A stretch of DNA of 64,000 bases, from NCBI GenBank assembly GCA_023443625.1, contig JAEZTQ010000098.1:33608-97607 (forward strand), given 5' to 3'. Positions within the stretch are counted from its first letter, which is position 1, and every line of letters starts with the position of its first letter. This DNA is from Bacillota bacterium (GTDB lineage Bacteria; Bacillota_A; Clostridia; Lachnospirales; Lachnospiraceae). Under the pieces are notes generated by a model, which made no database searches, was not told where the DNA came from, and was given only the letters and a program-made list of their open reading frames with translations. This document shows, piece after piece, positions 46,286 through 55,051 of this stretch. A program made the position numbers and the translations under genes.

Positions 46286-46340
46286 CTTGGGAAGAACTGT
46301 GAAGTCCGTACAGAGGTGTGAACTCCTTGTTCTTCCAAGG
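46286..46340 (+). promoter_or_regulatory. Long hairpin before the CpaB-like gene
   Basis: CTTGGGAAGAAC (46286-46297) pairs with GTTCTTCCAAGG (46329-46340) around a 31-base loop. It follows the repeat array and ends 38 bases before the ATG. There is no T-run, so RNA processing or translational control is more likely than termination. Confidence 0.5.
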
Positions 46341-46378
46341 TGTTGAGTTGACTATGTAAGCCATAAGGGAGAAGTTAT

Positions 46379-47620
46379 ATGAGAATACGAAGGAGAATGA
46401 AGCGATCTACCAGACAATATATCACTGTTGCAATAATCTGCACTGTAGTAATTGGGGCAGCAGCAACAATCACGGCCTTTCTCATAACAAGGCAGATAAG
46501 GGATGAGTATCAGCTGTTACTACAAGAGGCCTATGAGGATATGAGGGCCAACCAAAGAAATGTTTATATAGCAACAAGGGATATTCTCAACGGTGAAGTG
46601 ATCCAAGAGGATATGCTGGAAAGAAAAACGGTATATTCCTCTCAACCCCAAGATTCCTATATTACGAAGGAGGTCATAGGAAAGACTGCACTGGTTGATA
46701 TTGTAACAGGAACTCAGGTGCTTAATGCAATGGTTACTGCCAATGATGTAGCATCCAATATCAGAGAACTGGAATATCAGGTTATAACTATGAATTCCAA
46801 TATCCTTCAACATGATACGGTAGATGTTCGTATCTTCTATCCCAACGGAGAAAGTTATATTGTGCTTGCAAAGAAGAAAATTGTTGGCTATACACCTGAG
46901 TCCTCCAGTGTTTTTTTGTGGGTTGATGAAGCAGAGCTTTTAAGAATGTCTGCAGCAATAGTTGATGCAGCACTATATACAGGATCGAAACTATATGTAA
47001 CCAGATATGTGGAGCCTAATTATCAAGATGCTTCGGTTATTACTTACACACCAAGTCTGTCCATTCTTTCACTCATTGAAAATGATCCTAACATAATAGA
47101 ACGTAGCTCTCAAAAACTTAATAAGGACATAAGGAAGTCATTAGAAAACAGATTGACGGATAATATGACAGTAGATATAGCGGCCATTCATTGGGACATA
47201 GATTCATATTTATTTTATGAGGATGGATCAAGTAATACTAATACATCTCAAAAGAGCTTGGATGCATCCATAAATAAATCAAATGAATTACAGAATCCTG
47301 AAGGATTACAAGATAAGACTCAAGTATCATCCGATTATGATAATACACAGCAGGGTGTCTCCAAGACACAAGAGAATAATTCCGAAACACAAGAGAATAA
47401 TTCCAAGTCACAACAAAATAATTCTGAAATATCACAGGGTAATTATAATACAACACCTAATCATTCAGATAGTTATTTTGAGACTGAAACAGCTCCTGTT
47501 GAGGACAAACAGGATAGTACAGTTGGTAGTCCATCCTATGAGAATCATGAATTAGGCAAGGCGGATTATTTTTATTTAGCAGAAGAGGTTATGAGGGATG
47601 AAATTAAATATGATCAATAG
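46379..47620 (+). CDS. CpaB/RcpC-like pilus assembly protein (SAF domain)
   Basis: A basic N-terminus and one membrane helix (about 14-36) precede a SAF domain (about 60-125: VYIATRDILNGEVIQEDMLERKTVYSS, then GKTALVDIVTGTQVLNAMV), the hallmark of Flp pilus assembly CpaB. A beta-rich region (to about 285) and a low-complexity tail follow, with imperfect repeats of QENNS/QQNNS type near 330-345. Such tails are expected outside the membrane. The gene is followed after 44 bases by further locus genes. Confidence 0.75.
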   Translation: MRIRRRMKRSTRQYITVAIICTVVIGAAATITAFLITRQIRDEYQLLLQEAYEDMRANQRNVYIATRDILNGEVIQEDMLERKTVYSSQPQDSYITKEVIGKTALVDIVTGTQVLNAMVTANDVASNIRELEYQVITMNSNILQHDTVDVRIFYPNGESYIVLAKKKIVGYTPESSSVFLWVDEAELLRMSAAIVDAALYTGSKLYVTRYVEPNYQDASVITYTPSLSILSLIENDPNIIERSSQKLNKDIRKSLENRLTDNMTVDIAAIHWDIDSYLFYEDGSSNTNTSQKSLDASINKSNELQNPEGLQDKTQVSSDYDNTQQGVSKTQENNSETQENNSKSQQNNSEISQGNYNTTPNHSDSYFETETAPVEDKQDSTVGSPSYENHELGKADYFYLAEEVMRDEIKYDQ

Positions 47621-47664
47621 AACTTGTTATGTAACTTAAATGATATTGATATAGGAGGGGATCT

Positions 47665-48327
47665 ATGGTATGCGTAGGGTATGTTGGATGTGAAATATAT
47701 GACCTGGTTTTATATATGAGTCGTATTCTTACTAAGCTTAATTTCAAAGTACTCATTGTTGATTTATCCGATTCCTCTGCCCTGCTAAATTCTATTAAGC
47801 ATGGAATGGAACTGGATAGTGGGAAGGAAATTATTAATTATCGTAGTATTAATTATATAAGAAAAATACCAAGCAAAGATGATATGGATATATTTGATCA
47901 TGGAGTAGTATTTGTTGTTCATGGCAACAAGCTTATGAATACATCTCAATTCGAATATAAATCCTTGAATGTTGTAGTTGATATTTTTCCCCATAGAATA
48001 GAAGCAGTGAGTAAATCATTGTTGGCAAGTAAATGGGCATTGAATGAAATAAATGTTTTGATTAGAGATATTATCACAGAGGAAGATGTTCAAAGAGGTA
48101 TGGAGCAGATTAAGTGCCCTATGAAACCTGGGAGGATTAGTTATTTATATCATGATATTAATGATTATGAATGTGCCATTGAATGTCAGACATCGCAAAT
48201 TGTTCGGTTTACAAAGATATCAAAAGGAGCAAAGAGATATATGATAGAGCAAATTCATGAGATGCTTCCTCAATTATCGGTCAAGAGAATAAAAAGAGCC
48301 ATGGTATTAGCAAAAAGGGGTGTGTAA
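47665..48327 (+). CDS. Degenerate ParA/MinD-like protein
   Basis: This 220-residue protein begins VCVGYVGCEIYDLVLYMSRILTKLNFKVLIVDLSDSSALL, which has the strand-loop-helix-strand layout of a ParA-type ATPase but no glycine-lysine P-loop. It ends in a basic helical region (LSVKRIKRAMVLAKRG). A good GGAGGGG precedes the ATG. It lies 7 bases before a MinD-like paralogue, with which it may pair. I do not know a named family for it. Confidence 0.5.
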   Translation: MVCVGYVGCEIYDLVLYMSRILTKLNFKVLIVDLSDSSALLNSIKHGMELDSGKEIINYRSINYIRKIPSKDDMDIFDHGVVFVVHGNKLMNTSQFEYKSLNVVVDIFPHRIEAVSKSLLASKWALNEINVLIRDIITEEDVQRGMEQIKCPMKPGRISYLYHDINDYECAIECQTSQIVRFTKISKGAKRYMIEQIHEMLPQLSVKRIKRAMVLAKRGV

Positions 48328-48334
48328 CTAATCT

Positions 48335-49249
48335 ATGAGTAAAATACTTTTTTGGTCCCCACTCCATGGGAAGGGCCAAACAAGCAATCTTCATGTAACT
48401 GCATTTGTTATGAGTCTATTATATAAAAAGCAGGTTCTTATGATGCAGACGCATTTTTATGGAAATAACCTTGAAGGTCCCTTAGTGGGGATGAATGTGA
48501 AGAATTATAAATCGAATGAGTTTTTTCAGGATATTGGGCTTGATGCTGCAGTAACCTATAGTAACATGAGAAGGTTAAATAAAGATATGCTTGAAAACTG
48601 CTGTATCACATTTCCAAGTAATAGAATACTTTTACTTCCGGGGACGGGGGCAAAAAATCGTGAGACTTTTGAGAGAGATATTGGAAAAGCTGTTTGTCGT
48701 GTAATGAATGATGCTAATGAATGTGTGGATGTGGTATTAATTGATTCTAATAGTGGTGAGGATAAGTTATCCCTTGCCTTAATGGAGGAAGCTGATCTAA
48801 TTGTAGTAAATCTGACGCAGCATCGTTATTTATTGGATAAGTTCTTCACGAATCAAGAAATACTCAAGTATCATAGGAAAATATATTATTTGTTTGGCGA
48901 TTATGATGAAAATTCTAGTTACAATATCAATAACTGTCGCAGAAAATATAGTAAACATATGAATTATAATAATTCAGGTGTTATCCCTTACTGTACCAGG
49001 TATCTAGATGCCCAAAATAATAGTGAGATAGCCGAATTCATGCAAAGGGGACTTCAGGTAGATAAGGATGAAGCTTTGGATAAGATGTTCCAAATCATTC
49101 CCAGAGCATTCCCTTGGGGGAGGTATATAAGGGAGGAGACCCAGGGCTTTTTTTACAATTCCCAGCGAGCCATAGAGAAGATGATGGACATGCTACAGAT
49201 TTCTCATAGAAATAGGCGCAAGGAGGAGTGCATGCATGAGTCTAAGTGA
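48335..49249 (+). CDS. MinD/CpaE-like ATPase
   Basis: This is a paralogue of the protein at 44899. The P-loop SPLHGKGQTSN (residues 8-18) keeps the GKG-TS character of the deviant Walker A motif but is altered. VDVVLIDSNSGEDKLSLALMEEADLIVVNLTQ has the MinD Walker B layout with D replaced near its end. The C-terminal 60 residues are charged and helical. It overlaps the CpaF-like gene by 14 bases, so the two products are probably made together, as CpaE and CpaF are in Tad systems. Confidence 0.6.
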   Translation: MSKILFWSPLHGKGQTSNLHVTAFVMSLLYKKQVLMMQTHFYGNNLEGPLVGMNVKNYKSNEFFQDIGLDAAVTYSNMRRLNKDMLENCCITFPSNRILLLPGTGAKNRETFERDIGKAVCRVMNDANECVDVVLIDSNSGEDKLSLALMEEADLIVVNLTQHRYLLDKFFTNQEILKYHRKIYYLFGDYDENSSYNINNCRRKYSKHMNYNNSGVIPYCTRYLDAQNNSEIAEFMQRGLQVDKDEALDKMFQIIPRAFPWGRYIREETQGFFYNSQRAIEKMMDMLQISHRNRRKEECMHESK

Positions 49250-51071
49250 GATAGTAATATCAAGCATATTACTAGTTTGTATGGCTCTAGTTATTTTTTA
49301 TATTTTCAAGTCCAAAATAGACAATGATGCAAACCAAGAAAATATTTTTTCCATCAATTATTTATGTGAAGAAATTATCAAAACCATTAACGAAATAGTA
49401 AATATGGATATTGATGTACTCAATCTTAATCAGAGAAATCTGAATAATCGAAGGACGATGAAAAGAGCTTTAAGTAATGCTGTCCGTAAATGTTCCCAAG
49501 GTAATCTGGCAGAGAAAACCATAGTATATGCACGAATAAAAAATACTTTGGCTGGTAATCTGGGTATAACAGAAGGAGTTACTGAGGAGGTAATCCCCTT
49601 TAACGATCCAGAGAAGCTTACCCCAAGGGATAAATTTGAGATAATGCTTTATCTGGAAAAAAGAAGTGGAAACTATAATATGTTCCGTAATATATGTAAA
49701 AAGGCAGGATTGGATTGTCTTAAGAAGGACGATAATGGATATTATTATAGTGTTACTGAGGAGGATATTAATCATGCTTTTAATCTACTGTCTCACCCCT
49801 TAAGTTATGATGATAAACTTAATATCATAACACAACGTGTTTATGAAAAAACCTATGGACTATCTGCTATTGATTTACTAGTTATGGAGGATGCTTCTCT
49901 AGATAGTATATCGGGAGGAATTTCCGGTATAACCATGGAACACTATTATTACCTGGATGAGGATGTATACCATGGAAGTTTTAGAAAACCTAAGACACAT
50001 GAAAGTATCTGGATTGTATATGCCGGAAAATCAATTCATTTGAAATTTCTTTCCTTTGAATCAAGTCTTGATATGATAAGAGTATGTAAAAATCTATCGG
50101 AACATGGTCGTACAGGGCATCTTACCTCTTCGGAGGGTGGAATAAAAACACATCTGGCAGATGGAAGTCGTGTTACTGTATTTAGACCAAATAACAGTAC
50201 TCAATGGGCATTTTTCCTTCGTAAATTTACCAGTGCCTCTTCTCTTGCGTTAGAAGATCTTATTACGGATAAGGGTAGTGAATATCCAATTGGGATTATA
50301 CGATGGGCTTTACATGGTTGTTTAAATCTGATTTTCTCAGGAGACCAAAATTCGGGTAAAACAACAAATACTAGAGCAGCAGTTAGAGAGATAGATAGGC
50401 GGCAACCCGTTAGAACCATAGAAAGTGATTTCGAACTCTACTTAAATGATGCCTATTATGACAAGAACATATTAGGAACGAGGCCAAGTGATAAGATGAG
50501 TTTTTCAAAGGTAATTGAGTTGTTGAAAAGCTCCGATGCTCATACCATATTATTTGGTGAAACATCAAGTCTTGAGCATGGGAAACATCTTATAGATTTG
50601 TTACTTGCTGGAACCAAACGCATCATTACCACAGGACACTGGCCTACCACAGATGAATTGGTGTCTTACTTTGTTCATTCTATGGGTGCCTATGGTGGAT
50701 CAGGGTCTGAGGATGTAGAAGCATTAGTTGCAAGACTTCTCCACCTGGATATTCACTGTGTCAAAGAAAATGATGGGCATAGGCATATTGATCGTATTAC
50801 TGAAATAATACCCTATTCCCGTGTTGAGAAAGAACCTGTATCTTATCTGGGAATAGAGGGAAAGCTGGATCAGATAGCATATTACTTGAAATTGTCCTCA
50901 AGGAAAACCACTTATTATACGAGGGATATTGTAATATTCAAAGATGGTGAATATCAGATGATAAATCCAATTAGCGATCACTTGGCAGATATTATTATGG
51001 GCAATTTACCTCCAGAGGAAAGAATGTTATTTCTAGGGTTTAATAAAGCTTCAAATGGAGGTGCGGGTTAG
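49236..51071 (+). CDS. CpaF/TadA-like secretion ATPase with N-terminal membrane helix
   Basis: This is the probable motor of the locus. The C-terminal half is a GspE/CpaF ATPase: Walker A GDQNSGKT at 369-376, a Walker B-like TILFGE at 437-442 followed by TSS where CpaF proteins have VRG, and TTGHW at 465-469 for the His box. The basic and arginine residues of ESDFELYL and RTIE are in the expected place. Unusually, residues 5-25 form a membrane helix, whereas CpaF is normally soluble. The N-terminal 350 residues are divergent. Confidence 0.75.
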   Translation: MSLSEIVISSILLVCMALVIFYIFKSKIDNDANQENIFSINYLCEEIIKTINEIVNMDIDVLNLNQRNLNNRRTMKRALSNAVRKCSQGNLAEKTIVYARIKNTLAGNLGITEGVTEEVIPFNDPEKLTPRDKFEIMLYLEKRSGNYNMFRNICKKAGLDCLKKDDNGYYYSVTEEDINHAFNLLSHPLSYDDKLNIITQRVYEKTYGLSAIDLLVMEDASLDSISGGISGITMEHYYYLDEDVYHGSFRKPKTHESIWIVYAGKSIHLKFLSFESSLDMIRVCKNLSEHGRTGHLTSSEGGIKTHLADGSRVTVFRPNNSTQWAFFLRKFTSASSLALEDLITDKGSEYPIGIIRWALHGCLNLIFSGDQNSGKTTNTRAAVREIDRRQPVRTIESDFELYLNDAYYDKNILGTRPSDKMSFSKVIELLKSSDAHTILFGETSSLEHGKHLIDLLLAGTKRIITTGHWPTTDELVSYFVHSMGAYGGSGSEDVEALVARLLHLDIHCVKENDGHRHIDRITEIIPYSRVEKEPVSYLGIEGKLDQIAYYLKLSSRKTTYYTRDIVIFKDGEYQMINPISDHLADIIMGNLPPEERMLFLGFNKASNGGAG

Positions 51072-51072
51072 T

Positions 51073-53100
51073 ATGCAAACTCATAAGCTCATCTTAATCA
51101 TGGTAGCTGCATTTGTAATAATAACGATTTTTATTCTTATTTGGGACAAATGGAGTAATCCCTTATGGAAAGGGAGGGGGCAATATAAGAAAAGGCCTAG
51201 GTATTTAGACTCTTTTTATAGTTCCACCTATAGATTTCTTAAATCATTTCCCCTAACGAGAAATTATATAGAAAAATTAGGTTATCCGTATCGATTAATC
51301 TGTTCCTGTGATAGTAAGTTGATTTCTAAAAGAACAGTCAGTTCTTGTCTCATCTCTTGGTGTATCTGTATCTTTTCTTTTGTAATAATCTATATTTTTA
51401 ATCCAAGACTTATCACCTTAATAACAGCTGGAGTCGCAATAGTACTGGCAGATTTAGAAGTTGTGGGGCGCATGGCAAAAAGCTTTGAAATTCGAGTTTT
51501 ACATGAGACCCAGCGAATGATTTCTAATGTCGTGCATTTCTATTATGTTGCTTATCGGGTGGATGATGCCTTATATCATTCTATGGAAAGCTTAAGCCTG
51601 GAGATGAAACAGGCAGCCTCAGATATATATGAGCTTTTACTTTCTGATAATAGGGAAGAAGCTCTAAGAGTATACTACGAGAATGTTCCAAATAAATATT
51701 TAAGAGCTTTTGTCAATCAGTGTGTAGGGGTTATGGAGCGAGGAGACCAAACCATTGATGGCAAATTCCTTTTTATTCGCAATATGGAGAATCTCCAAAG
51801 AGAAATTGACATCGAGATTGACAAACTGGAACGGCTCAGAATGGAATTTTTAGGTGTGATTTTCTTCGTTGTAGCTCCGGTCTTCTGTATTGATTTTGTA
51901 AAGAAATTTGCTATCAGTATGAAAGAGAATATGGAGTCCTTCTTCTATGGAAAGGAAGGCTTTCTCCTTGACATAGGACTTCTTACAATAATCGTTTGTA
52001 TTTATTTTATTATGAGTAAGAGTGCTGAGTACAGAAGTTACCCTAGGGGTAGTTACAAGCTGCTTTTAATCGTAGACAAAATTCCCTTAATTCATAAGGC
52101 CATGGATAATTATTGTGATAAAAATGCTTCAAGAATGGAGAGATTAAAGCGGGAATTACGCAACAATGGTAGCAATATTCGCCCAAGACATTTTGTTCTG
52201 CAAAGCTTCCTCCTTGCGGGATTGGTCTTTGTCTTGGGGATATGCACATCCCTTTATCTGCATGAGGTTAGTAAAGAAAAGCTACTAATAGCATCAGAGG
52301 TGGATATGGAATTACTAACCTCAGCAGCAAAGGATAGTCAATATAAAGCCATGAGTGAGGTGGTTGAGACATATACAAGAGGCTATCTTTTTGAAGATAG
52401 GACTCTATCTTGTACGCAAGAAGAGATTGTATCACATCTTACAAAGGAAGGATTATTTTTTAACACCATCATAAATGAAGCATTAGCAGAGGAAATCCTT
52501 AGAAGGGTTAATGCATATAAGCAGGAGCATTTTACTTTGATAAATCTTATATTTGTCCTATCCCTGAGTTTTATAGCTTACTACATACCCAAAGTCATAC
52601 TAAAGTATAATGCCACGGTATCTAAGGATGCAATGGAGGATGAGGTCAACCAATTTAATGCGCTCATATGTATGCTTATGTATATTGACAGTATGACTGT
52701 AAAGCAAATTTTAGAAGAAATGGAGACCTTTGCTGTTGTATATAAACAGTCGTTGCGTATCTGTATCGATAATTATGGATCTGGAGATGTAGAAGCATTA
52801 ATAGGACTAAAGGAGAGGGAACCCTATGAACCCTTTAAACGCATCGTAGACAATTTACTTCGTTGCGATGATATGGCCATATATGAGGCCTTTCATGAAG
52901 TTGATGTTGAGAGGGATGGATATATGGCTAAGAGAAAGCGGATCAATGAAATATCTATTCGTAAACGGGTTTTTCGAGCCTATCTCTTGGCAGCAGTTCC
53001 CTTGTTACTATTATTTGCTTACGGACTAGTGCCAACCTTATTATCTTCAATCAAGGAAATTAACATGATGCTTGAAGAATTGGATAGCACATCATGGTGA
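51073..53100 (+). CDS. TadB-TadC-like platform protein (apparent fusion)
   Basis: This is a 675-residue polytopic protein. Hydrophobic segments lie near 3-22, 85-130 (two), 255-275, 295-310, 375-395, 490-510 and 650-668. Two similar helical cytoplasmic regions (about 135-255 and 520-645) each precede membrane pairs, as in T2SSF domains. Tad systems normally split this into TadB and TadC of about 300 residues each. GGAGGTG at 51057-51063 gives the ATG at 51073 a 9-base spacer. It follows the ATPase gene directly, the usual Tad order. Confidence 0.65.
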   Translation: MQTHKLILIMVAAFVIITIFILIWDKWSNPLWKGRGQYKKRPRYLDSFYSSTYRFLKSFPLTRNYIEKLGYPYRLICSCDSKLISKRTVSSCLISWCICIFSFVIIYIFNPRLITLITAGVAIVLADLEVVGRMAKSFEIRVLHETQRMISNVVHFYYVAYRVDDALYHSMESLSLEMKQAASDIYELLLSDNREEALRVYYENVPNKYLRAFVNQCVGVMERGDQTIDGKFLFIRNMENLQREIDIEIDKLERLRMEFLGVIFFVVAPVFCIDFVKKFAISMKENMESFFYGKEGFLLDIGLLTIIVCIYFIMSKSAEYRSYPRGSYKLLLIVDKIPLIHKAMDNYCDKNASRMERLKRELRNNGSNIRPRHFVLQSFLLAGLVFVLGICTSLYLHEVSKEKLLIASEVDMELLTSAAKDSQYKAMSEVVETYTRGYLFEDRTLSCTQEEIVSHLTKEGLFFNTIINEALAEEILRRVNAYKQEHFTLINLIFVLSLSFIAYYIPKVILKYNATVSKDAMEDEVNQFNALICMLMYIDSMTVKQILEEMETFAVVYKQSLRICIDNYGSGDVEALIGLKEREPYEPFKRIVDNLLRCDDMAIYEAFHEVDVERDGYMAKRKRINEISIRKRVFRAYLLAAVPLLLLFAYGLVPTLLSSIKEINMMLEELDSTSW

Positions 53101-53147
53101 TTATAAGCTAACTCAACAAATAGAAATAACACATTAAGGAGGAATTT

Positions 53148-53621
53148 ATGAAAACAAAAAAATCAGATTTAGTAGCAAAGATATTTCTAGCAGCAGTTAT
53201 TGTAATCCTTGTAGGACTTCTCATTGCTTGGATGGTGGGTGTATTTAAAGATAAGAAACAGGATTTAAATTCTGGAACAGAAAAAATTGATCAGGCAATT
53301 AATTCTATGGCGGAATTTGATTTGCTGGTATATGACGGCGATACCATTAGCGGTGAAACCTTGGTGGAATTAATTTCAGATTTTAGGAAGAAGGAAGTGT
53401 ATGTTTCTGTAGGGGTTGAAACATTAGATGAAAAAGAGAATTACTATAACTATAATTATTCTTCCACAGACAGAAAAATAGGAGCAGCAATAGTCACTCC
53501 GGTACCACCTACAAGTAAATCAGATCTCGGTTATATAACACCATCGGGTAATTTTCTTGGAGAAATAATCAAAAATTCAAATAACGAGATTGTATGTTTG
53601 AAATTTACACAACAGCAATAA
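53148..53621 (+). CDS. Pilin-like single-pass protein, paralogue 1
   Basis: A short positive N-terminus (MKTKKSDLVAK), a helix at about 11-32 and an outer domain of about 120 residues. It shares residues 1-48 with the next gene except for one position, and its ending (YITPSGNF...FTQQQ) is alike, while the middle differs. The length and layout fit a minor pilin or assembly subunit. There is no G/xxxxE prepilin cleavage site, so it is not a classical Flp pilin. Strong AAGGAGG upstream. Confidence 0.6.
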   Translation: MKTKKSDLVAKIFLAAVIVILVGLLIAWMVGVFKDKKQDLNSGTEKIDQAINSMAEFDLLVYDGDTISGETLVELISDFRKKEVYVSVGVETLDEKENYYNYNYSSTDRKIGAAIVTPVPPTSKSDLGYITPSGNFLGEIIKNSNNEIVCLKFTQQQ

Positions 53622-53633
53622 GGGAGAAATTAT

Positions 53634-54122
53634 ATGAAGACGAAAAAATCAGATTTAGTTGCAAAGATATTCTTGGCAGCAGTTATTGTAATCCTTGTTG
53701 GATTACTTATTGCTTGGATGATGGGAGTATTTAAGGATAAGAAGCAGGATCTAAACTCTGGAACAGAGAAGATTGATGGGACACTGAGCTCTGTGGCAGA
53801 CTTTGATCTCTTAGTTTATGATGGGGATACCATTCGTGGAGAGACCTTAGTAGATCTCATTGAAGAGGTATGTGATAAGAAGCTAGAACTATCCATAGCG
53901 GTAAAGACACTTGTGAATGCAGAGAAAAGCGCCCCTGTGACTATTTACTACAATAAAGTTCTCACTACTAAGAAAGAAATCAATGAGGAAACACCTTCAT
54001 CATTAAACCAGAAAGATAAATCCATAGATTCTTATATTACACCCTCTGCTAACTTTAAGGGTGAAGTATTAAAGAACAAGAATAATGAGATAACAGGTAT
54101 ATTATTTACCCAACAAAAATAA
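53634..54122 (+). CDS. Pilin-like single-pass protein, paralogue 2
   Basis: This 162-residue protein is the twin of the preceding one; 47 of its first 48 residues are the same although 15 of those codons differ silently. The outer domain is DFDLLVYDGDTIRGETLVDLIEEV..., then a variable stretch and YITPSANF...FTQQK. The 12-base gap and its own GGGAGAAA ribosome site show tight operon packing. Function is as uncertain as for its twin. Confidence 0.6.
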   Translation: MKTKKSDLVAKIFLAAVIVILVGLLIAWMMGVFKDKKQDLNSGTEKIDGTLSSVADFDLLVYDGDTIRGETLVDLIEEVCDKKLELSIAVKTLVNAEKSAPVTIYYNKVLTTKKEINEETPSSLNQKDKSIDSYITPSANFKGEVLKNKNNEITGILFTQQK

Positions 54123-54149
54123 TTTAGTTGAAATATAATTTTCAGGGAG

Positions 54150-54620
54150 GTGAGGACAATAAAAAGTAAGTATACAGACTTAACAGCTAAGATAATGCTG
54201 GCTGTCGTGGCTGTTATTATGGTAGGTATTATCCTTTATTATTCAATGAATTTTATGAATAGTACCTCCGAAGCAGCCGGACATATTATTGAAAGCACAG
54301 AAAAGCTTTCCTCCGAGTATGCAGAGTATGACGTAAAGATGTATGATGGTGAAGTCCTTCGGGGGAGCGAGGTGGTAAGTTTTATTAAAAAGCATTTAGG
54401 GGACTATACATCCTCTGAGACCTCACCTTACTACGTTAAGGTAAGGACAGTAGTATCTGGAACGACCTATGATAATACATATACAAATAATGTTCATTTA
54501 AGGGATATTAAGTCCTTTGCTAGTATGGAATACTATATTAAGCCTACGGTAAAATTCATATGCCAAGTTGATCAGACTAAGAATAAAGCAATTCTAGGGG
54601 TTAGTTTTATTCAGAAGTAA
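54150..54620 (+). CDS. Pilin-like single-pass protein, paralogue 3 (start codon unclear)
   Basis: Residues SKYTDLTAKIMLAVVAVIMVGIILYY align with the N-terminus of paralogues 1 and 2, and the outer domain follows the same plan (YDVKMYDGEVLRGSEVVSFIK, YIKPTVKF, FIQK). The GTG at 54150 lies inside its own ribosome site GGAGG (54146-54150). The position that lines up with the ATG of the twins is an ATA at 54159, 8 bases after GGAGG. Either a GTG without a ribosome site or a rare ATA start is used. The first in-frame ATG is further inside, at the start of the helix. Confidence 0.6.
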   Translation: MRTIKSKYTDLTAKIMLAVVAVIMVGIILYYSMNFMNSTSEAAGHIIESTEKLSSEYAEYDVKMYDGEVLRGSEVVSFIKKHLGDYTSSETSPYYVKVRTVVSGTTYDNTYTNNVHLRDIKSFASMEYYIKPTVKFICQVDQTKNKAILGVSFIQK

Positions 54621-54639
54621 TACTTCGGGAGGAAATTCG

Positions 54640-55029
54640 ATGGATACACTAGAGACAAACCTCATAGAGACTTTATTAGGTGCAATTATTCTAGGATTAG
54701 GGCTCGTGTATTTGGCAGCACAATATCAGGGGACTGAAAAACTAAGTAGTATTGCCCTGGAGATAGAATTGGGTAATGAGAATTTGTATCAGCAATATCA
54801 TAAAAATTCTATAAGGCAAATTTCAATGGAAGAATTGTATTCAGTTCTTATAGGTTTTCGTGAGTATCCTATTTCTATAGATGGGACATTAATTGCACCA
54901 GATGATATGGATTATACAAAATATATATCCCTTATTAAGGAGGGATATTATACAAAAAGCTACCTTTATAATGATACAAGGGATATTATAATGATCCTTT
55001 ATACCTATGCAGGCACAGGGGTTTCATAA
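54640..55029 (+). CDS. Small single-pass protein, distant paralogue 4
   Basis: This 129-residue protein has a helix at about 8-27 (LIETLLGAIILGLGLVYLAAQY) and a short outer domain (IRQISMEELYSVLIGFREYPISIDG) that follows the same layout as the three preceding paralogues but is much diverged. GGGAGGAAA precedes the ATG. It probably completes a set of four membrane-anchored subunits. No family recognised. Confidence 0.55.
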   Translation: MDTLETNLIETLLGAIILGLGLVYLAAQYQGTEKLSSIALEIELGNENLYQQYHKNSIRQISMEELYSVLIGFREYPISIDGTLIAPDDMDYTKYISLIKEGYYTKSYLYNDTRDIIMILYTYAGTGVS

Positions 55030-55051
55030 TACAAAGTGAGGAGTTTATAAA

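Noticed and set aside
47283..47555. Plus-strand frame inside the CpaB-like gene
   Set aside because: It only reflects the low-complexity repeats of the real gene in another frame.
53148..54620. Classical Flp/type IV prepilins
   Set aside because: The N-termini lack the G/xxxxE processing site and the helix follows a short basic stretch directly, so I call them pilin-like only by position and layout.
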